DNA from: Uranotaenia lowii
Lineage: Eukaryota > Arthropoda > Insecta > Diptera > Culicidae
Reading direction: 5' to 3'
DNA: 64,000 bases
Assembly: GCF_029784155.1 (NCBI RefSeq)
Contig: NC_073693.1
Coordinates: 312,767,304 to 312,831,303, forward strand
The notes beneath the pieces are model-generated. The model had not been told where the DNA came from. It saw nothing but the letters and a program-made list of their open reading frames with translations, and made no database searches. The number at the start of each line of letters is the position of its first letter. Position 1 is the stretch's first letter. Positions 1 to 12,670 of this stretch are shown piece by piece. The position numbers were made by a program, and so were the translations under genes.

Positions 1-7
1 CAAAATT

Positions 8-1912
8 TGGTTGCTCACGGGCCAACCCCCCCAGACAACCATTTGGTGAGTATTTCGAATTTGCAACATAAATATACGTGCAAATATACGTATAAACATA
101 TCGTATATAATGCAGCAAAAGCAGTATATACGTATCATTTTGGAGGCCATATAGGTACATTAGCACACATATTCTTGATTTGGGTTGTATTTAATCACGA
201 TTTGCACGATTTGTATGCGAATCATTTACGACTACACAGAAAAAAATTATGACTATTACGTGTCACTGAAAACAGCAACCTTTATAATAAATCACCTGTA
301 GAAATAAAATGTCACGTAATCATGTTTTCGACCTGTAAAATTACGGTAAATGTCCTGCTTCTTTTTGTTACAGTGCATTTGCGTAATTTTACAGGAAATA
401 ACTTTTGCTGTGTACCCTGATTCTTTTTGAAATATACTATGACAATTTAAATCATCATATAGATGATTGAGGTAGTAATCTTGTAGTTCTTCGCTCAATA
501 TGCGAATGAAAAAATCTTTATATACGACATTTTTCGTAACAATATGGAAAGTTTGACGACTTATTTGGTCGTCTTCTGCGACTTGAGTGCAGGGCTCTAA
601 TTTTCTGTCTGTTGAATAAAAATTAGATTATTTCAAAGAAATGCGCTTTTTGCTGTCAAATTTATGTTTAAATCGTACAATTCATTATTTACCACATTGC
701 TGATTTTTTTCAACTTTCATGGACTTGATCCCCTGACGATACGATCTGCAGCTCATGATGGTTCCTAGACGCTATCTGGAATACATAAATTCAAGGGGAT
801 TTGCTTCAAAGGCATTAAACCAAAAGCAAATCGTATATGTCTACAACTATAATCATTTTAATCGTTGAACACGTCATCGATGATCTAAAAATGGACTAAC
901 ATTTTTAAGCCTCCTTAAATACGATTCCAATCATCGATGTCTCATTATCATAAACGATTTCATTGAACTTATTTGTATTCTTTCACGATTGCCAGCAAAT
1001 ACGTTTTACGAAAATCAGACATGCGAATTAATTTGCATAGATATACGATTGCATGCACAATATTACTAATCAATGCAATTATATACAATTGTATAACACA
1101 TATCTCCAAGTGGCAAGCAGAGTTGCGAGCTTGTTTTCTGTTTTTCAGTTTTCAAGTTTTGTTTAAATAACGAGAAATGTCATTGTTTCAGTCAAAAATA
1201 TATTCACGAAATTAAAACAAGTATTAGAACAAATATTCATGCTCTCACAGAGTGAGTAATGCTTTTGAAACATACTTTCATACTTCGGGTAGATATGTTT
1301 CTCCGCCGCGCTCAATGTGAACACTTTGGGAAAAACTTTTATTACCAGCAGATACCTTAGTACTTTTGTATCGCTGAACTAATCGACTGTAGGTACCACT
1401 CTTCCGGCATTTAATTTTTTTTCTTTTTAAATATAATCTATCATTTTAGCAATCTTGTTTGATAGAAAAATATACTTCCTCCTAAAATCTAACACCTGGT
1501 TGTTATGATAATATAAATCGTATTTCAAGCTAAAAAAAAATCTTAATTTTGAATTTATGCATAGCACGACAAAATCTGTCAATCACGGCTGATCATCGTA
1601 TAACGGTCGTTTCACGGGTTTTTTTTTTGCGAATTGTCGTACACAAAAGTCGAGTTCATATGTACATAATCTGAGGGTGAAAACGGAATGTTAATCCCTC
1701 GTTAAATAAAACGTACATAAAAATATGTACATAAATACGAGTCTCTCTTCTTGTCGTAATAGAATCATGCAATGCATTTAAATACGATAAAGAATATCCA
1801 TGGACCGCACATTGAAGGTGCAGATATACGAAAATGAGTTTAAATAACATTCTATACGATATAATCTGTAAAATATAATATGACTTCAGCTTGTCTGGGC
1901 CCGGATGTAACA
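8..1912. repeat. Possible degenerate inverted-repeat DNA element
   Basis: The two ends are loosely complementary: near 18-48 a run of GGGCC, C-rich sequence and CAGACAA, and near 1893-1912 its counterpart TTGTCTGGGCCCGG. The interior is AT-rich and dotted with ATACGA/TACGAT motifs, with no credible coding frame. I read it as an old non-autonomous transposon, but the repeats are diverged and I found no target-site duplication. Confidence 0.25.
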
Positions 1913-3559
1913 AACGCGATGATTACAAACTGAGAAGACTATACATCGATAGATGCGTTTCCGAGTGAAAGGGAGCATATCTGAGCGATCACATATCATC
2001 TTTTTGTTCATTCGCACTACAAGTTTTCATCTTGTGGGACAAACAACGCTTGGCCTACTGATGTGTGGTGGTAGATGCAACTCTATCTGTATCTACCACT
2101 TCATAGTAGTTGAACCGTGAGGAACAAAAATTTGATATGCTTCTAAATAAATTTTTCCCGCTCATTTTTACCATCTTTCATTTCATGTTACCTTCTATCC
2201 AAACCCTCCCTCCCCCCCATTAGCAAGCAGGAAAAGCAAAACAGGTGTTCTACTCTACACTCAAATTTTTATATTCTAAATCAAATTTTGATGATTGGGT
2301 AAAGTTATTCAGAAATCAAGATTAACAATCTTTACTCAGAACTGATACCAAACCCTCGAAAACTAATCCCTGGTTCAGATTTCTGCTACAGATTTCAAAA
2401 ATTTTCACACTAGACGATAGAAATTCATATCTGAATACAAAATTTTAATAGATTAAACTTATTCAAGGGTTTTGGTTCCCAATGACCAAAATATAAATTA
2501 TATTTCTGTTTTCATATTTCGCATTATCTATCTAGTTTAGTATTCTTGATTTTCAGATCACATCATCATAAAAAAAAATACTCGAAAAGGTGTTTTGAAA
2601 TCATTATACAAATCTGGTTTTTCATTTCATCCAAAACTTAACCCATAATTTTTGAGATTCATATGCAATGAAATAATTATTTTCCGAAAATGGAAATAAT
2701 CACAATATGCTGAAGATTTTTAATAATCCGGGCAGTTACAAACGCGTGTATTTTAAAAACTATTAGTTTGATCGAAAAACGTGAGCATCTTAGTAAGTCT
2801 CCTTATACTTTTTATCTTTTAGCACAGAGAACAGACATACAAGCTAGCCCACGAAAGTTGTGTAAAAATCCCAACACCCTTTTTGAACCAATTTTTGTCT
2901 TTTGGCTGGGCCACCAGATGACTCCAAACACACCAAAGATAACTGTCAAAACAAAGCGGACTAAGTTTCAGTCAGTTTTCTAAAGGTCGTATGTGCTGCT
3001 TAGCATGCTTGAAGAAAATCGCTGTTGAAGTTTAGTTCGAAACTTGATGAACGAACGTTCATAATGATTTACTTTAGAAAACTACAGATTCTACTTGCTC
3101 TATTTTTCAAAACAAAAGCTATGTTCTAAAGTTTTAGTACACATCCGCCACGCAAATGTTTATTCATACCAAACTAAGCAAATGCTTTGAGCTTTTCCTT
3201 TGCTTGATTTCGAGCTAAGTAAATGCCACCGAAGCAATTGTTAAATCTTATTTTTACCACTAAGTGTGTATTTAAGACCCCAACAACTGGAGGGCAAATT
3301 TCAATGTTTACAGCTTTGAAGAGTAAAGCAAAAGCTGCCATCTTAGATTCAAAATGACTTCGGACAACAATTTAGTTGGCTTAAATCCGATCTGATTGAA
3401 TAATAATCTTGAAATAATGATATTCAGGAGGTTATTGCACGGACTTTTTGTTTTACGAGTACTAAATTATATCTCATTTTTAAAGGGAAAAAATAATATC
3501 AAAATACCTCATCTTAATATAATTTTGTTTGTCTATGCTTATGAGCTTGAGTTATCATC
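1913..3559. other. Anonymous AT-rich DNA
   Basis: I see no gene, RNA gene or bounded repeat here. Short open frames at 2768-2983 and 3396-3653 have no recognisable domain and the composition of noncoding DNA. Confidence 0.4.
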
Positions 3560-3659
3560 ATGTAACGATGTGGGTATACTAGGGGTTTCAATGGATGTAT
3601 GGGAAAAATATCATGATCTGTGTGAAAAAAAATTTCAGCTCAATCGGATTTGATTTAGG

Positions 3660-3900
3660 GGACCCTCAAAGCGCTCTAAGCATCGGTTTTTTGGCACTCA
3701 AAAATCTCCGAAGGGGGAACCACAGGTAATCGGAAATTTTGATGCCAAATAAATTTTCGAGATAACTTCAGTTCTCGACGTTGCATGCATTTTTAAGTCA
3801 TTTGGCATCAAAATTAAAACTTGATTTTTGAAATTTCCTTTGGTCCCCCCCTTTGGTGATTTTTGAGTGTCAAAACACCAAAACTTTGAGCGCTCGGCAA
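3660..3900. repeat. Small foldback (inverted repeat)
   Basis: Left arm about 3670-3755 (GCGCTC, then CACTCAAAAATC, then a G-rich run, then TTTTGATGCCAAAT) is mirrored by a right arm about 3797-3893 (ATTTGGCATCAAAA, then a C-rich run, then GATTTTTGAGTGTC, then GAGCGC). The arms are diverged and the spacer is about 40 bp. It resembles other mosquito foldback DNA in layout. No target-site duplication was found. Confidence 0.55.
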
Positions 3901-4013
3901 ACCGTAAATTGTCGTGTTTGGGATCTGGCGGCACAAAGTAAATAATCAAGAGATACTTGTAATGAAATTGAAATGGAGAAAGAATTTTCAGCTTTAATGA
4001 ATTGTCGGTTTAA

Positions 4014-4749
4014 GGGGGGGGGGGGGGGGGTAGGGTCTAACACTTTCACAAAATCGATTTTTTTATTTTTTTATTTTCTTATTGTAAAACATTTCAAGAA
4101 TGTTGTGTCAAATTTTCAAGTCAATTGAAGCAAAACTGTAGAAGTTAAAGGCCTTTATCTCCTCCTATCTAATACTCCAAGAAAGCAAGAGCAGAAACTT
4201 CAAACGCGTTTTTCTCGAAAGCACATTTTAAAGTCCGTGGACATCGTCATTTGAAAACTACTTATCCGATTCTTTTCAAATTTGGAACATATTTTCTACA
4301 TATAAAATACCAGACCCCAACGTTTTTCTTTTTTGATTTTTTTACTTTGGGGAGATTTTACAGGTGAAAAATGGCGGATTTTTAAGTGAAAAATCGTAGT
4401 TTTTACTTCATACAGCCACAAAAATTTCATAAAAATATTTTTAAGTTAAATAAAAACGTTGGGGTCCAGAAAAACATCTATTAAAAATATTTTGCTCTGA
4501 TTTTTTGACTTCAGATGATTCTGTGCTGAGATACAGTGTCCACCGCAAATCCTGTTTTCTAAAAGGCATCCTCGAAAGTGCTCCGTCACCGGCTCATTTT
4601 TCAATATTTTTCTACGAAAAATTTACTAAATGTTCTTTTAACAATGCTTTGTATAATGCAAAAAATTTGAATACATTTGTTTGAACGATAGCTCTAGAAA
4701 AAAAATCGTGAAAATGGTGTTTTTTATACCCGTTAGACCCTACCCCCCC
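4014..4749. mobile_element. Non-autonomous MITE with TTAA flanks
   Basis: TTAA is present at 4010-4013 and 4750-4753. Inside it lie inverted ends: a G-tract then TAGGGTCTAAC on the left, and GTTAGACCCTA then a C-tract on the right. The left G-tract is 17 bp and the right C-tract 7 bp. Internally, CCAACGTTTTT near 4317 and its reverse complement near 4456 form a second inverted pair. There is no ORF. TTAA targets are typical of piggyBac-type elements, but no transposase is present, so the superfamily is inference. Confidence 0.65.
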
Positions 4750-5329
4750 TTAATCAATTTTTGGTTCAAATAAATTTTCGGTTTTAATAAGACTCAGTCC
4801 TTACGTGTAAAAAGAGGCGAGGACGCGTTTTGCAAACGTTCCGACAATTTCGCAATTTTCGATGTGTTTTCTTGTGTATTTTCGTGCTAAATTGGTGTCC
4901 GCGTTGAAATGTTGAATGTTTTATCAATGGAGTGATGAATTATACCAATAGAGTTGTCTTGTGACGTGAAAAACAACAATTTTCTTAAATCGTTTCTCAT
5001 GTGAATTTCATTCAATAAACTGCGCGAGTGTTTTATCTCTTTCTTCCTTCTCTAATTCATTCGTCGTTTAGAGCTAAAGTTAAATCTCGGGAAAGCATGT
5101 ACCATCTCATTTACTCGAGTAACCAAAAGGTGTCCGAAAAAATTGTGTTGCTTGGATTTGTGATGACTTGGGATGAATGGCTAAAAACAGAATTGACCTA
5201 TCTCAAAAAACAACGGCTGGTGGAGTAACTTTGAAGATAAGTATTATCATATATTATTTACATATTAAGCTCACTGCTTTACGACTGCCATAGACACTAG
5301 TGATTTAATCGTGCCTTAAGTTATATTTC

Positions 5330-7290
5330 ATTTGATTATAAAATTGCCATATGTGGCCCGCGACTAACTTTTTATGGCCCGTGAAGCTCTTTTTGGAAAA
5401 CCCATATCCTAAGAATTGAACTTTTATGTTATTCTTCATATATCATTTAAATAAATATATCTGAATCTACACTAACTAAATTCAAAACAAAATCTCTTTG
5501 AATTGATATACATATGTTAGTCAAAGGGGTTAAAGTTTATACAAACAATTTCGCTTTTAAACTGCTGTGTTTGGCCATTTTCCATATATTTTTCGAACAT
5601 TTGCAATGTTCAATGCTCAACAAATATAATTTAAAACATGGACAATTGCTTAGCATTGTTTACTCGAAATCGATCATTTTTGCACTTATACCCTTTGGCT
5701 ATGAAGGCCTCATATAATTTTACAAAAAAATGGTTCCCGTCCACTGAAAACAAAATACAATTACAATATTTCAACTTTCAAAATTGTTCGGTATTTTATA
5801 CATCATCTGTAAATTCCCTCACACATTTTTTAATGTTTTCCGATTGGGTTTGGGTTTGAAGAGTATTCAAGCGAACTCTAGTTTTAATATTGAGGAGTTA
5901 TGATAGCCTCAGAAAGATAGTAAGATCGTATCAAAATCGTTCAAAAGTCGTGAAAAAGTCAACGAATCATATCAACATCACAATAGACACTGTACTTTTA
6001 CAACAACTTCATCCATTTGTAACTTGAAATCTTTTTCAACAATTCCGTTCATCCATCAAAATATAATTTAAAATGTCGAAAGCTTGCTTTGTAAATTTTT
6101 CCAATTGGTATAATTACAAAAATTCAATCAAAACCAAATACATTTTAATTGCCAACTTGCTCTGTATTTATGAATATCAATAATGAAAAACGAGACAGAA
6201 TTTTCAGTTGGGTAGTAAAATTCAACTAGATGCGGTACAGACAAATCACTCAAAAGAGCGATTTTTTCAGCAAAAGTTTTGACTTGAGAAAGGTGCAATT
6301 ATTAAATAAAGGTTCAAATTTGAGTTAATCCTGTTCATTGAAGGCATTCCAAATTTGTTTGTCAATCGTAATATTGAAAAATTTGGAAAGAGTTGAATTG
6401 AGTTGAGGTTGAGGTTTGTACTTGCAAAATCAATATTATTTGTGATATAACTAGAGTTCGATGAAAAAAAAAGTCAAAAGTTTGTGAACGCTACTTTTTT
6501 TCAACAATACCATTCTGCGTTTTTTTTTAAACTGGTTCATAAAATTTTTGTAAGCTAAATGGTATACTTGAAAACTTTGAAAAATGGGCGGTCATTTTTC
6601 ATATTTGGAAATCATAAAATTTACTTCCATTGTAGTCACGCCATTTGACATTTCTGGGATGAATAAACTGAAGAGATTTTAAATGCCTTGAAAAGACGCG
6701 ACATGGAGTACATACATACAAAAGTGGAAGAATAATTGATTTTGTATTGCGTAATATTTATTTTATTTTTTAAATTGATCAAAATTTTGTTAAAATATGC
6801 AAGTAACAGAAACTTAGTAATTAAGATGAATCTATGCTAAGATTACCAGAATTTTTTCATCACGTATCCAGGCCGGAAAATCCGAACTATGTTTATCTTA
6901 TAACCTGGCAAAATCCGGGCATTTGATTTCAAAATTGTTGACCAAAACACCAGGCAATATCAATAAAATCTTGAAAAAAAAAAATCCGTCGAAAGTTATC
7001 AGCAGATTTTAAATCGTTTTCGAGGCTTCCATAAAACCTTTGATAATTCATAATAAATTCTCGTTTTTGATGCATAAAAAAAATTTTCTATCAAAAATGT
7101 GATTTATTTTTTTGGTCGATTTGGCAAACATAATCTTTACTCGATGTGAATTAGGCAAATGTTTTTATAGCGTTTTCAAAAATCTGTTTTGTTAATACTC
7201 CAGAACCATTTGTCATTGGCCCGCTAGCCAATCTCATTTCTGAAATTTGGCCCGCCTGTTGAAAATGTTGGCCACCCATGTTTTGGACTT
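5330..7290. repeat. Probable degenerate hAT-like noncoding element
   Basis: Repeated GTGGCCCGC-type words occur near both limits (about 5353 and 5378, and 7218 and 7250), ending near TTGGCCACCCATG. Such words are common at the ends of old hAT elements. I could not find exact TIRs or a target-site duplication, so limits are approximate. Part of the interior (5505-5720) is a diverged copy of the T repeat described at 14.5-18 kb. Confidence 0.3.
6865..7140. repeat. Diverged copy of the AGGTTGCC MITE family
   Basis: It shares CCTGGCAAAATCCGGGCA, CAGCAGATTTTAAAT and a following GGCTTCC segment with the better preserved copy at 55068-55487 and with 25400-25700. Ends are not preserved here. Confidence 0.45.
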
Positions 7291-8899
7291 TCCCCCCTTC
7301 AAGTTGTCTTTCTCGTGGGATGTCTAGCGCCAGAGTTGGCCAAACTCCGATGTTTGAGACTTTGTCAAGAATACACTTTCAGGATGTAGGATAGTTCTCT
7401 AGAAAATAATGAAGAAGGAAAAGCAACATTCAAAACCAGCGCCTATCCAGATACTAAGTTATTTTAACAGAAACGAAATCCTCATTTTCATTGACACTTC
7501 ATGAAATCCACGCTTATCGTTAAAAGCTTCCACCAAATGCAGTTTTCTCCATTAGAATCCAAAATTTAAAGAAGTTTTTCGGAAATTTTGTTCAAGAAAA
7601 ATTATTGGCAATTATTTGATAAAAATACATCGTATAGGATTTTTGTAGTGATACATTTTTCAAGTTATTTCGTGTTCAGATAAGGCGGCTTACACCAATT
7701 TTTTTTTCTTTCATTAAAATCCTACCAAGCTCACAACCATTTAAAAGACTGTTTTTAATTGATCTTGATAACCGGTAGCCTTTCCTTTTCGTTTAGTTTA
7801 TTTACTAGAGACTTAATAAACTCTGATACATAAATTGCTCTTTTGAAAAACACGGCACTAATAGTCCTTTAATTGAACCATAGTTTTTCTAGGAAGATGA
7901 CTTATTTAAGAATTTAATGAAAATGCGTAAAAGATTAGTACCGTTTTTATCCAAATCTTATAATCTCGTTTGTAACTTTCTTGATTAATTTCATTTGTGC
8001 TTTTGTTTGCAAGGCTTTTTTCAGTTTTAATCATTAACAGGTTATCTAATTTTGACGAATTTACAAAAGAAGCAAAAGAAACCTCAGACAGCTTCTGCAG
8101 TCCTTTGTTAGGAAGTCATTTTAAATGAAAAATCAAAAACATTTTTAATACATTTTAAAGCCATGTCTTTAAAACGAGGCCAAGATCAGTGAGATTAGCA
8201 TAGGGCAAACCAATTCCAATATAGAAATCATGTAACTAACGAATTATTATGAGTATGGTGGATGAAGAATGAATTAACATTCAGGGATAATTCTGTCTGA
8301 GTGAGGTGAATTTTCAAAATAAATATCTTTTTCTTTCCTTGATTTGTAAAGGTCGGACTATAATTTATTTGGCAGAACCATCAAACTATTGTTTTTGTTC
8401 ATTAAGATTTTTGTATTATTGAATATATTGTATATGATTTTTTAATTTTTATAATGGATTAGGATTCATTAAAAGGATTATACTGCAATTGTTCCAACGA
8501 AAGATTTGTTGATTGACATTCAAAGATTTTTCAAAATAAATGAATCAAATCAATTGAATTTAAATGTTGTTTCCACGATACTACATTTATAAATTGGTTT
8601 TTACTTCCCTCTAATCGTTGCTCTTAGAAAGCTTGATTCAATTACGATTTTTAAAACGGATAGTTTGAAAGCTCTTAAAAATAAGCGATTTTTGGAATCG
8701 GTTTCAATATGCAGCTTAGGGAACAAGAATCTCTATTGCAGGTTGTTACAAAATACAACAATAGTTAGATTTCAGAATTTGTTAAACATTGCTGATACTT
8801 ATTGAAAATAAAAATCTCATCGTTTACAGAATTGGCCTCAACAGGAGAAAATAGGAGTTTCAGTAGGAAACTTAGGAATTTTAGGAGAATAGGAGTATA
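7291..8899. other. Anonymous AT-rich DNA
   Basis: No gene, RNA gene or defined repeat could be supported in this stretch. Confidence 0.4.
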
Positions 8900-9291
8900 G
8901 GCTGTAGTGGCCACGTCGCTTACCAAGGTGACAGTCCATGCCACATTACCTTGACCCCCAAACACTCAGCGTGAGATTTGTGGAGGGATGGCGTACAGCC
9001 GGTCTCCGCAAAACAAATCATCACATGCTGCATTTCCCTTCCTTCTATCGACTACATGGACTTGGCCGGCGTCGTTATTGGTTCATATTGGATAGTGAGA
9101 TTCTCAAAACTGTACAGTGAGATTGTGATGCTTGTACCCAGCACCTTTCATTTGGTTCATTATGCAATGTTGATTATCTCGAACCAATCACGGAGTGCAA
9201 CTATTATGCCATTGGCCAGGAGGGGCCGTAGGTGGACCGTAGTTGATAGCAAGCTCAAGCTCAAGCTCAAATAAATTTTCGGTTTTAATAA

Positions 9292-10180
9292 ATTTTCAGT
9301 TTGAATAAATTTTCGGCTAAAGAAGCAGATACTTCATTATTTTACACATAATATAATTTTAAAATTAATTTGAAACGAATTGCTTATATTTTAAATTTGT
9401 TTTAATCAACAGCCGACGGCGATTGATACCAAGAAAGGAAGGCATTGAATTCGATTTGCTTCTTGGACAGATTATCGTCTTTATGTTCAGATCAATGTTA
9501 GCATGCTTAAAAGTAAGTATTTTCTACGTTTTTATTGCCAGTGCTAAATTATCTTAACGGTATTTCACTAAATGTTTTTTTTTTTAAAGAATTTTTGCCT
9601 TGCAGTTTTAATTTGTCTACTAAAATTATTTATATTCTACTTTTCTTTACAGAGACTTTTCAAAATACGGTCCTTAACGAAATCGTGGTCAAATATTTAA
9701 AAACATTATATTTCATACATATTGTTGAATTGATAAACAAATTGAAAAAATAATTCATAAGTTTTTAAAATAAAATCAATGTGTTATACTAGATTTTATA
9801 AGAACCAAAGGCAAAAAATATGATCGAGGAATAAATGCTTTAAGATTAAATTGGAGTAATTTGGAAGGAAACTTTCATGAAATCAAACGAAAATGCTTTA
9901 AATTCAATGCATATTTAATTAAAAAAAAGACGTTTTTCGAAACAAAGGAAAATATGTTTTTGAATCAAAGTAATTTTAATTCATCCCAAAATTAATGGAT
10001 ATTTTACTTTGTTTATGCGACAATTTTGCGACTTTGAAATGAAAAATCTTTTAGCTGCGTATCTAACATAGAAAGCTGAATTCAGCAGACGGTTGAAAGC
10101 ATCATAGTATAAAAAATCTGTAAGGGATAAAAGAGAACGTGTGTTTTTTTTCTAATTTTCGATAACATCTTATCATTTGG
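9292..10180. other. Anonymous AT-rich DNA downstream of receptor A
   Basis: No coding frame of interest. The final part, from about 10040 to 10280, is homologous in reverse orientation to 62870-63050, so it is the duplicated 3' flank of the two receptor genes. Confidence 0.45.
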
Positions 10181-10280
10181 TGAATATTCACATATATAGA
10201 GCTAAATTCAACAATATTCAATACAGGTCTTTAACAAGACTCTGCAAAATGTTTGTCAAAAAAACTCTGAGTTTCCCAAT

Positions 10281-11533
10281 TCATTTGATGTTCATGAAAA
10301 AAGTGAGCGCAGTGTAGATCATATCAATCATAGCGGTGACAGCAGGAGCGCTGATAGCCGGTGTTCCTGCACCACAAACCTGAACACCTTGTCTAGCGAT
10401 GAGATGAATGAGCCTCAGACTAGAACGGAGATCTAAATACTCTCGACGACGCCCTGGAATATATGGTAGCCTTGCCGTTAAGCTGAAAACGTTCAGGGCA
10501 ATTGTTTCGTTCTGTTAAAAAGGAATATTTAACGACTTTTTGATTTCAATGTTTTCAAATATATTGGACCTTACCGCATCATTGAAGACGTCAATCGATC
10601 GACAGTACCAGTAACATTCAAATATGATTGCTGCCACGGCACAAAGCACTATGACTGCCATTATCGATATTTCTGAAATCATGGTTTCCAGTAAAAGCAA
10701 CGCTGCTGTAAAACTGGCAAAATAGTAACTGATGGAGAAGGTAACCCTCATTGCTTGACATATTTTGAAAAATGTTCTGAAAGAGTTTGATTATATTAAA
10801 TAAGTTTTTCAAATTTCATTTGACACTCAAACTACATCAAAACTATCTCATGTTGGTGGGCAACCGTATTGACCTCAATTTTTAAGTCTCTCCAAAATCC
10901 AGCTTCAACATACTGACTCGACGGTCGATTTGAACCTGACATGTTCTGCATTCGTTCCATTAGATCAAGCCTAAGCTGAATCCTTTCGTAGCTTTTTGCA
11001 ACCAACTTAAGTTCCCCAGTCAAACCGCAAATCAGAGTTGTAAACGAGCAACAGCAACAGAAATATCTGGTAAAGAATAGCATTATCGTTACAAGAGAGT
11101 ATAAAAAAATCATAACTTTTCCAGCCAAAGGTCCAGAATACTCGGCGACGATATCAATCCAAAACGCCAAACAATCCACATAATGGGGAATAGTCGTTAT
11201 CAACAGATTCATAGTCAACATTACAAGGATCGTCAAAAACGTTCGGTGAATTGACCGGTAGGTCATTTGACGAACTTCAGCATCGTAATCCAAATCCCCG
11301 GACGATGTTGGTTTGGCAAGAAGAAACAATTTAGCCTCTTCGATAGTGTCGTGAAAATGGTTCCAAACAAATCCGTTGAGAGTTGACAAATTCACAACAA
11401 TAAACATCGCTGTTCGTAGAATTTTAATGAGCGAAAGCTCATCCTCGTCGAAAATAGACACCACCAAAATGGCAACAATCAGCCATAAATAGCCAATCAT
11501 CACTCCTACAGATGTTCTCCACCAACGTTTCCA
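10281..11533 (-). pseudogene. Odorant receptor copy A, main body (exons 2-4)
   Basis: Seven-transmembrane insect odorant receptor (7tm_6 type), which would act with the Orco co-receptor in sensory neuron membranes; function is inferred from family. Exons run 11533-10836 (rest of exon 2), 10776-10575 and 10511-10281 (stop at 10283-10281). All introns are GT/AG with the same phases as the intact paralogue at 61374-62860, and exons 3 and 4 have exactly the same lengths (202 and 231 bp). Recognisable blocks include FVWNHFH, SYRSIHRTF-like YRSIHRTF, the RYFCCCCSF stretch after a membrane segment, and LTGELKLVAKSYERIQ. It carries 11 extra residues (around SGSNRPSSQ) before the end of exon 2. The reading frame is open throughout, but the first 22 bp of exon 2 and exon 1 lie 11.8 kb upstream (23299-23562), so the gene is physically split. 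Without a rescuing splice this copy is dead; an alternative N-terminus supplied by the insertion cannot be excluded. Confidence 0.85.
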
Positions 11534-11540
11534 TCTTTTT

Positions 11541-12626
11541 GCCTTTCTTACAGAAAGGTATAGTTATCGGTCGATTTGGGAGATCCTTAATTATGGGTCT
11601 TAGATATACCTTTATAGGAACCTATCGAATCAGCTCGACGAGTTCAGACGATGTCAGTGTATTTGTATGTATTGGTGTGATTTTTTTTATAAACTTTGTC
11701 ACTACGTTTTTGCGAAACTGGGAAGTACAATAAAAATGATTTTTGTCTTAAAAAATTTGATTTTTTCCCTCTTCAATGTATAAAAGAAAGAAAAAAAAAC
11801 AAAATAGTTTGAAAAATAAATTTTCATAGTAATTATCATCAAATCATCACTCCAAAAAACGTGTCAATTCGGCTTGCTAGCCACAACCAGCAATCACTAA
11901 AATCAAGATTATCGTATATATGACGTCAAATTATACGTGACGTCATAGATACGCGCTTGCTATCTAAAAGTATGAACCTGTCGATGTGTGGAAGGGAGAA
12001 CAGACAGGCTTCGCTCCCACTCAGGTTTGATGTCATCGTGACAGAAACCGTGTGGGAGGAAGACGACAGTTCAAAATTTCCCGGCCAAAGGTTGTATTTT
12101 GTTTTTTCATTTAAATGGTTCAGTTTGAAACCGAACCATTTCAAAAATTTTCGGAACCGAAGCTCCGAAATATTTAACATAAAAATGGTTTTCACCAAGG
12201 GGTACGACCCCAAAATTAATGAAGTCGTTGATGGGTACGTCGTGCCCACACTGCATGGTACGAAAGTGATTGATACTTCAGGTTGCTCTGTGAAGGACAA
12301 AACGACGAAGGGGCGCGTGTGGGAGAACGAAGCACACCATATCAATTTCTTCACACGCTCATTTTCATTAACCATTTTATATGGTTACTTAATTAATTTT
12401 TTAATATTGTTGCTTTTGAATGAATTTTTGGAAAAACTGCAATCATGATGGAAGTTCTCATGTAAAAAATATTAAAAGGTTAAAAAAGTTGACATTGAGA
12501 TATTTTTCCATTCGTTGCCATTTTCAAAGTGAAGAGCACGCACGTTGCCATTTTGAAGAAGCACGCATTTTATCTAGGAGTGAAAAAACATCGTTTTCGA
12601 AGCTCATTGAAGAGAAAACATTTTAA
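11541..12626 (+). repeat. Q repeat, copy 1
   Basis: First of three copies of an unnamed 1.1-kb family in the insertion. It begins with GCCTTTCTTACAGAAAGG, a small stem (CCTTTC/GAAAGG). It contains two CRE-like TGACGTCA-type sites 17 bp apart near 11920-11945, and ends after ATTGAAGAGAAAAC. From 12185 to 12448 it has an 87-codon frame starting MVFTKGYDP, described separately. Confidence 0.7.
12185..12448 (+). CDS. Small ORF of Q repeat copy 1 (unknown family)
   Basis: The frame begins at an ATG shared by all three Q copies, and the protein starts MVFTKGYDP, followed by INEVVD and VPTLHG. The C-terminal third is hydrophobic (about residues 55-80, with LYGYLINFLILLLLN), which suggests a membrane anchor. 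Copy 2 (15861-16148) encodes the same protein with about eight extra residues in the middle; copy 3 (18545-18673) shares only the first 32 residues. I do not recognise the family. The opposite strand is also open over much of the same stretch, so the coding strand is uncertain, and it may simply be repeat sequence. Confidence 0.3.
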   Translation: MVFTKGYDPKINEVVDGYVVPTLHGTKVIDTSGCSVKDKTTKGRVWENEAHHINFFTRSFSLTILYGYLINFLILLLLNEFLEKLQS

Positions 12627-12670
12627 CCAAGTTGGGCCATAGTGGTCTTAGGCATAAGTCGTGTAATATA

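Larger units (their letters stand above)
4791..9266 (+). mobile_element. Segment bounded by a 25-bp direct repeat, probable retroposed or composite unit
   Basis: An exact 25-bp direct repeat lies at 4766-4790 and 9267-9291 (it contains AAATTTTCGGTTTTAATAA). The right boundary directly follows three AAGCTC-type hexamers, a simple tail typical of LINE-mobilised DNA. The last part, about 8900-9266, has higher GC and looks like a retroposon 3' region. The left part (4805-5230) has an open frame at 5028-5228 of no known family. No reverse transcriptase is visible in between. Older insertions inside it (below) show the segment is itself composite. Alternatively the direct repeat reflects local AATAAATTTTCGG tandem repetition, which is visible again at 9292-9316. 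Confidence 0.35.

Noticed and set aside
11926..12375. 149-codon minus-strand frame in Q copy 1
   Set aside because: Antisense to the MVFTKGYDP frame and not kept at full length in the other copies, though coding strand is not proven.
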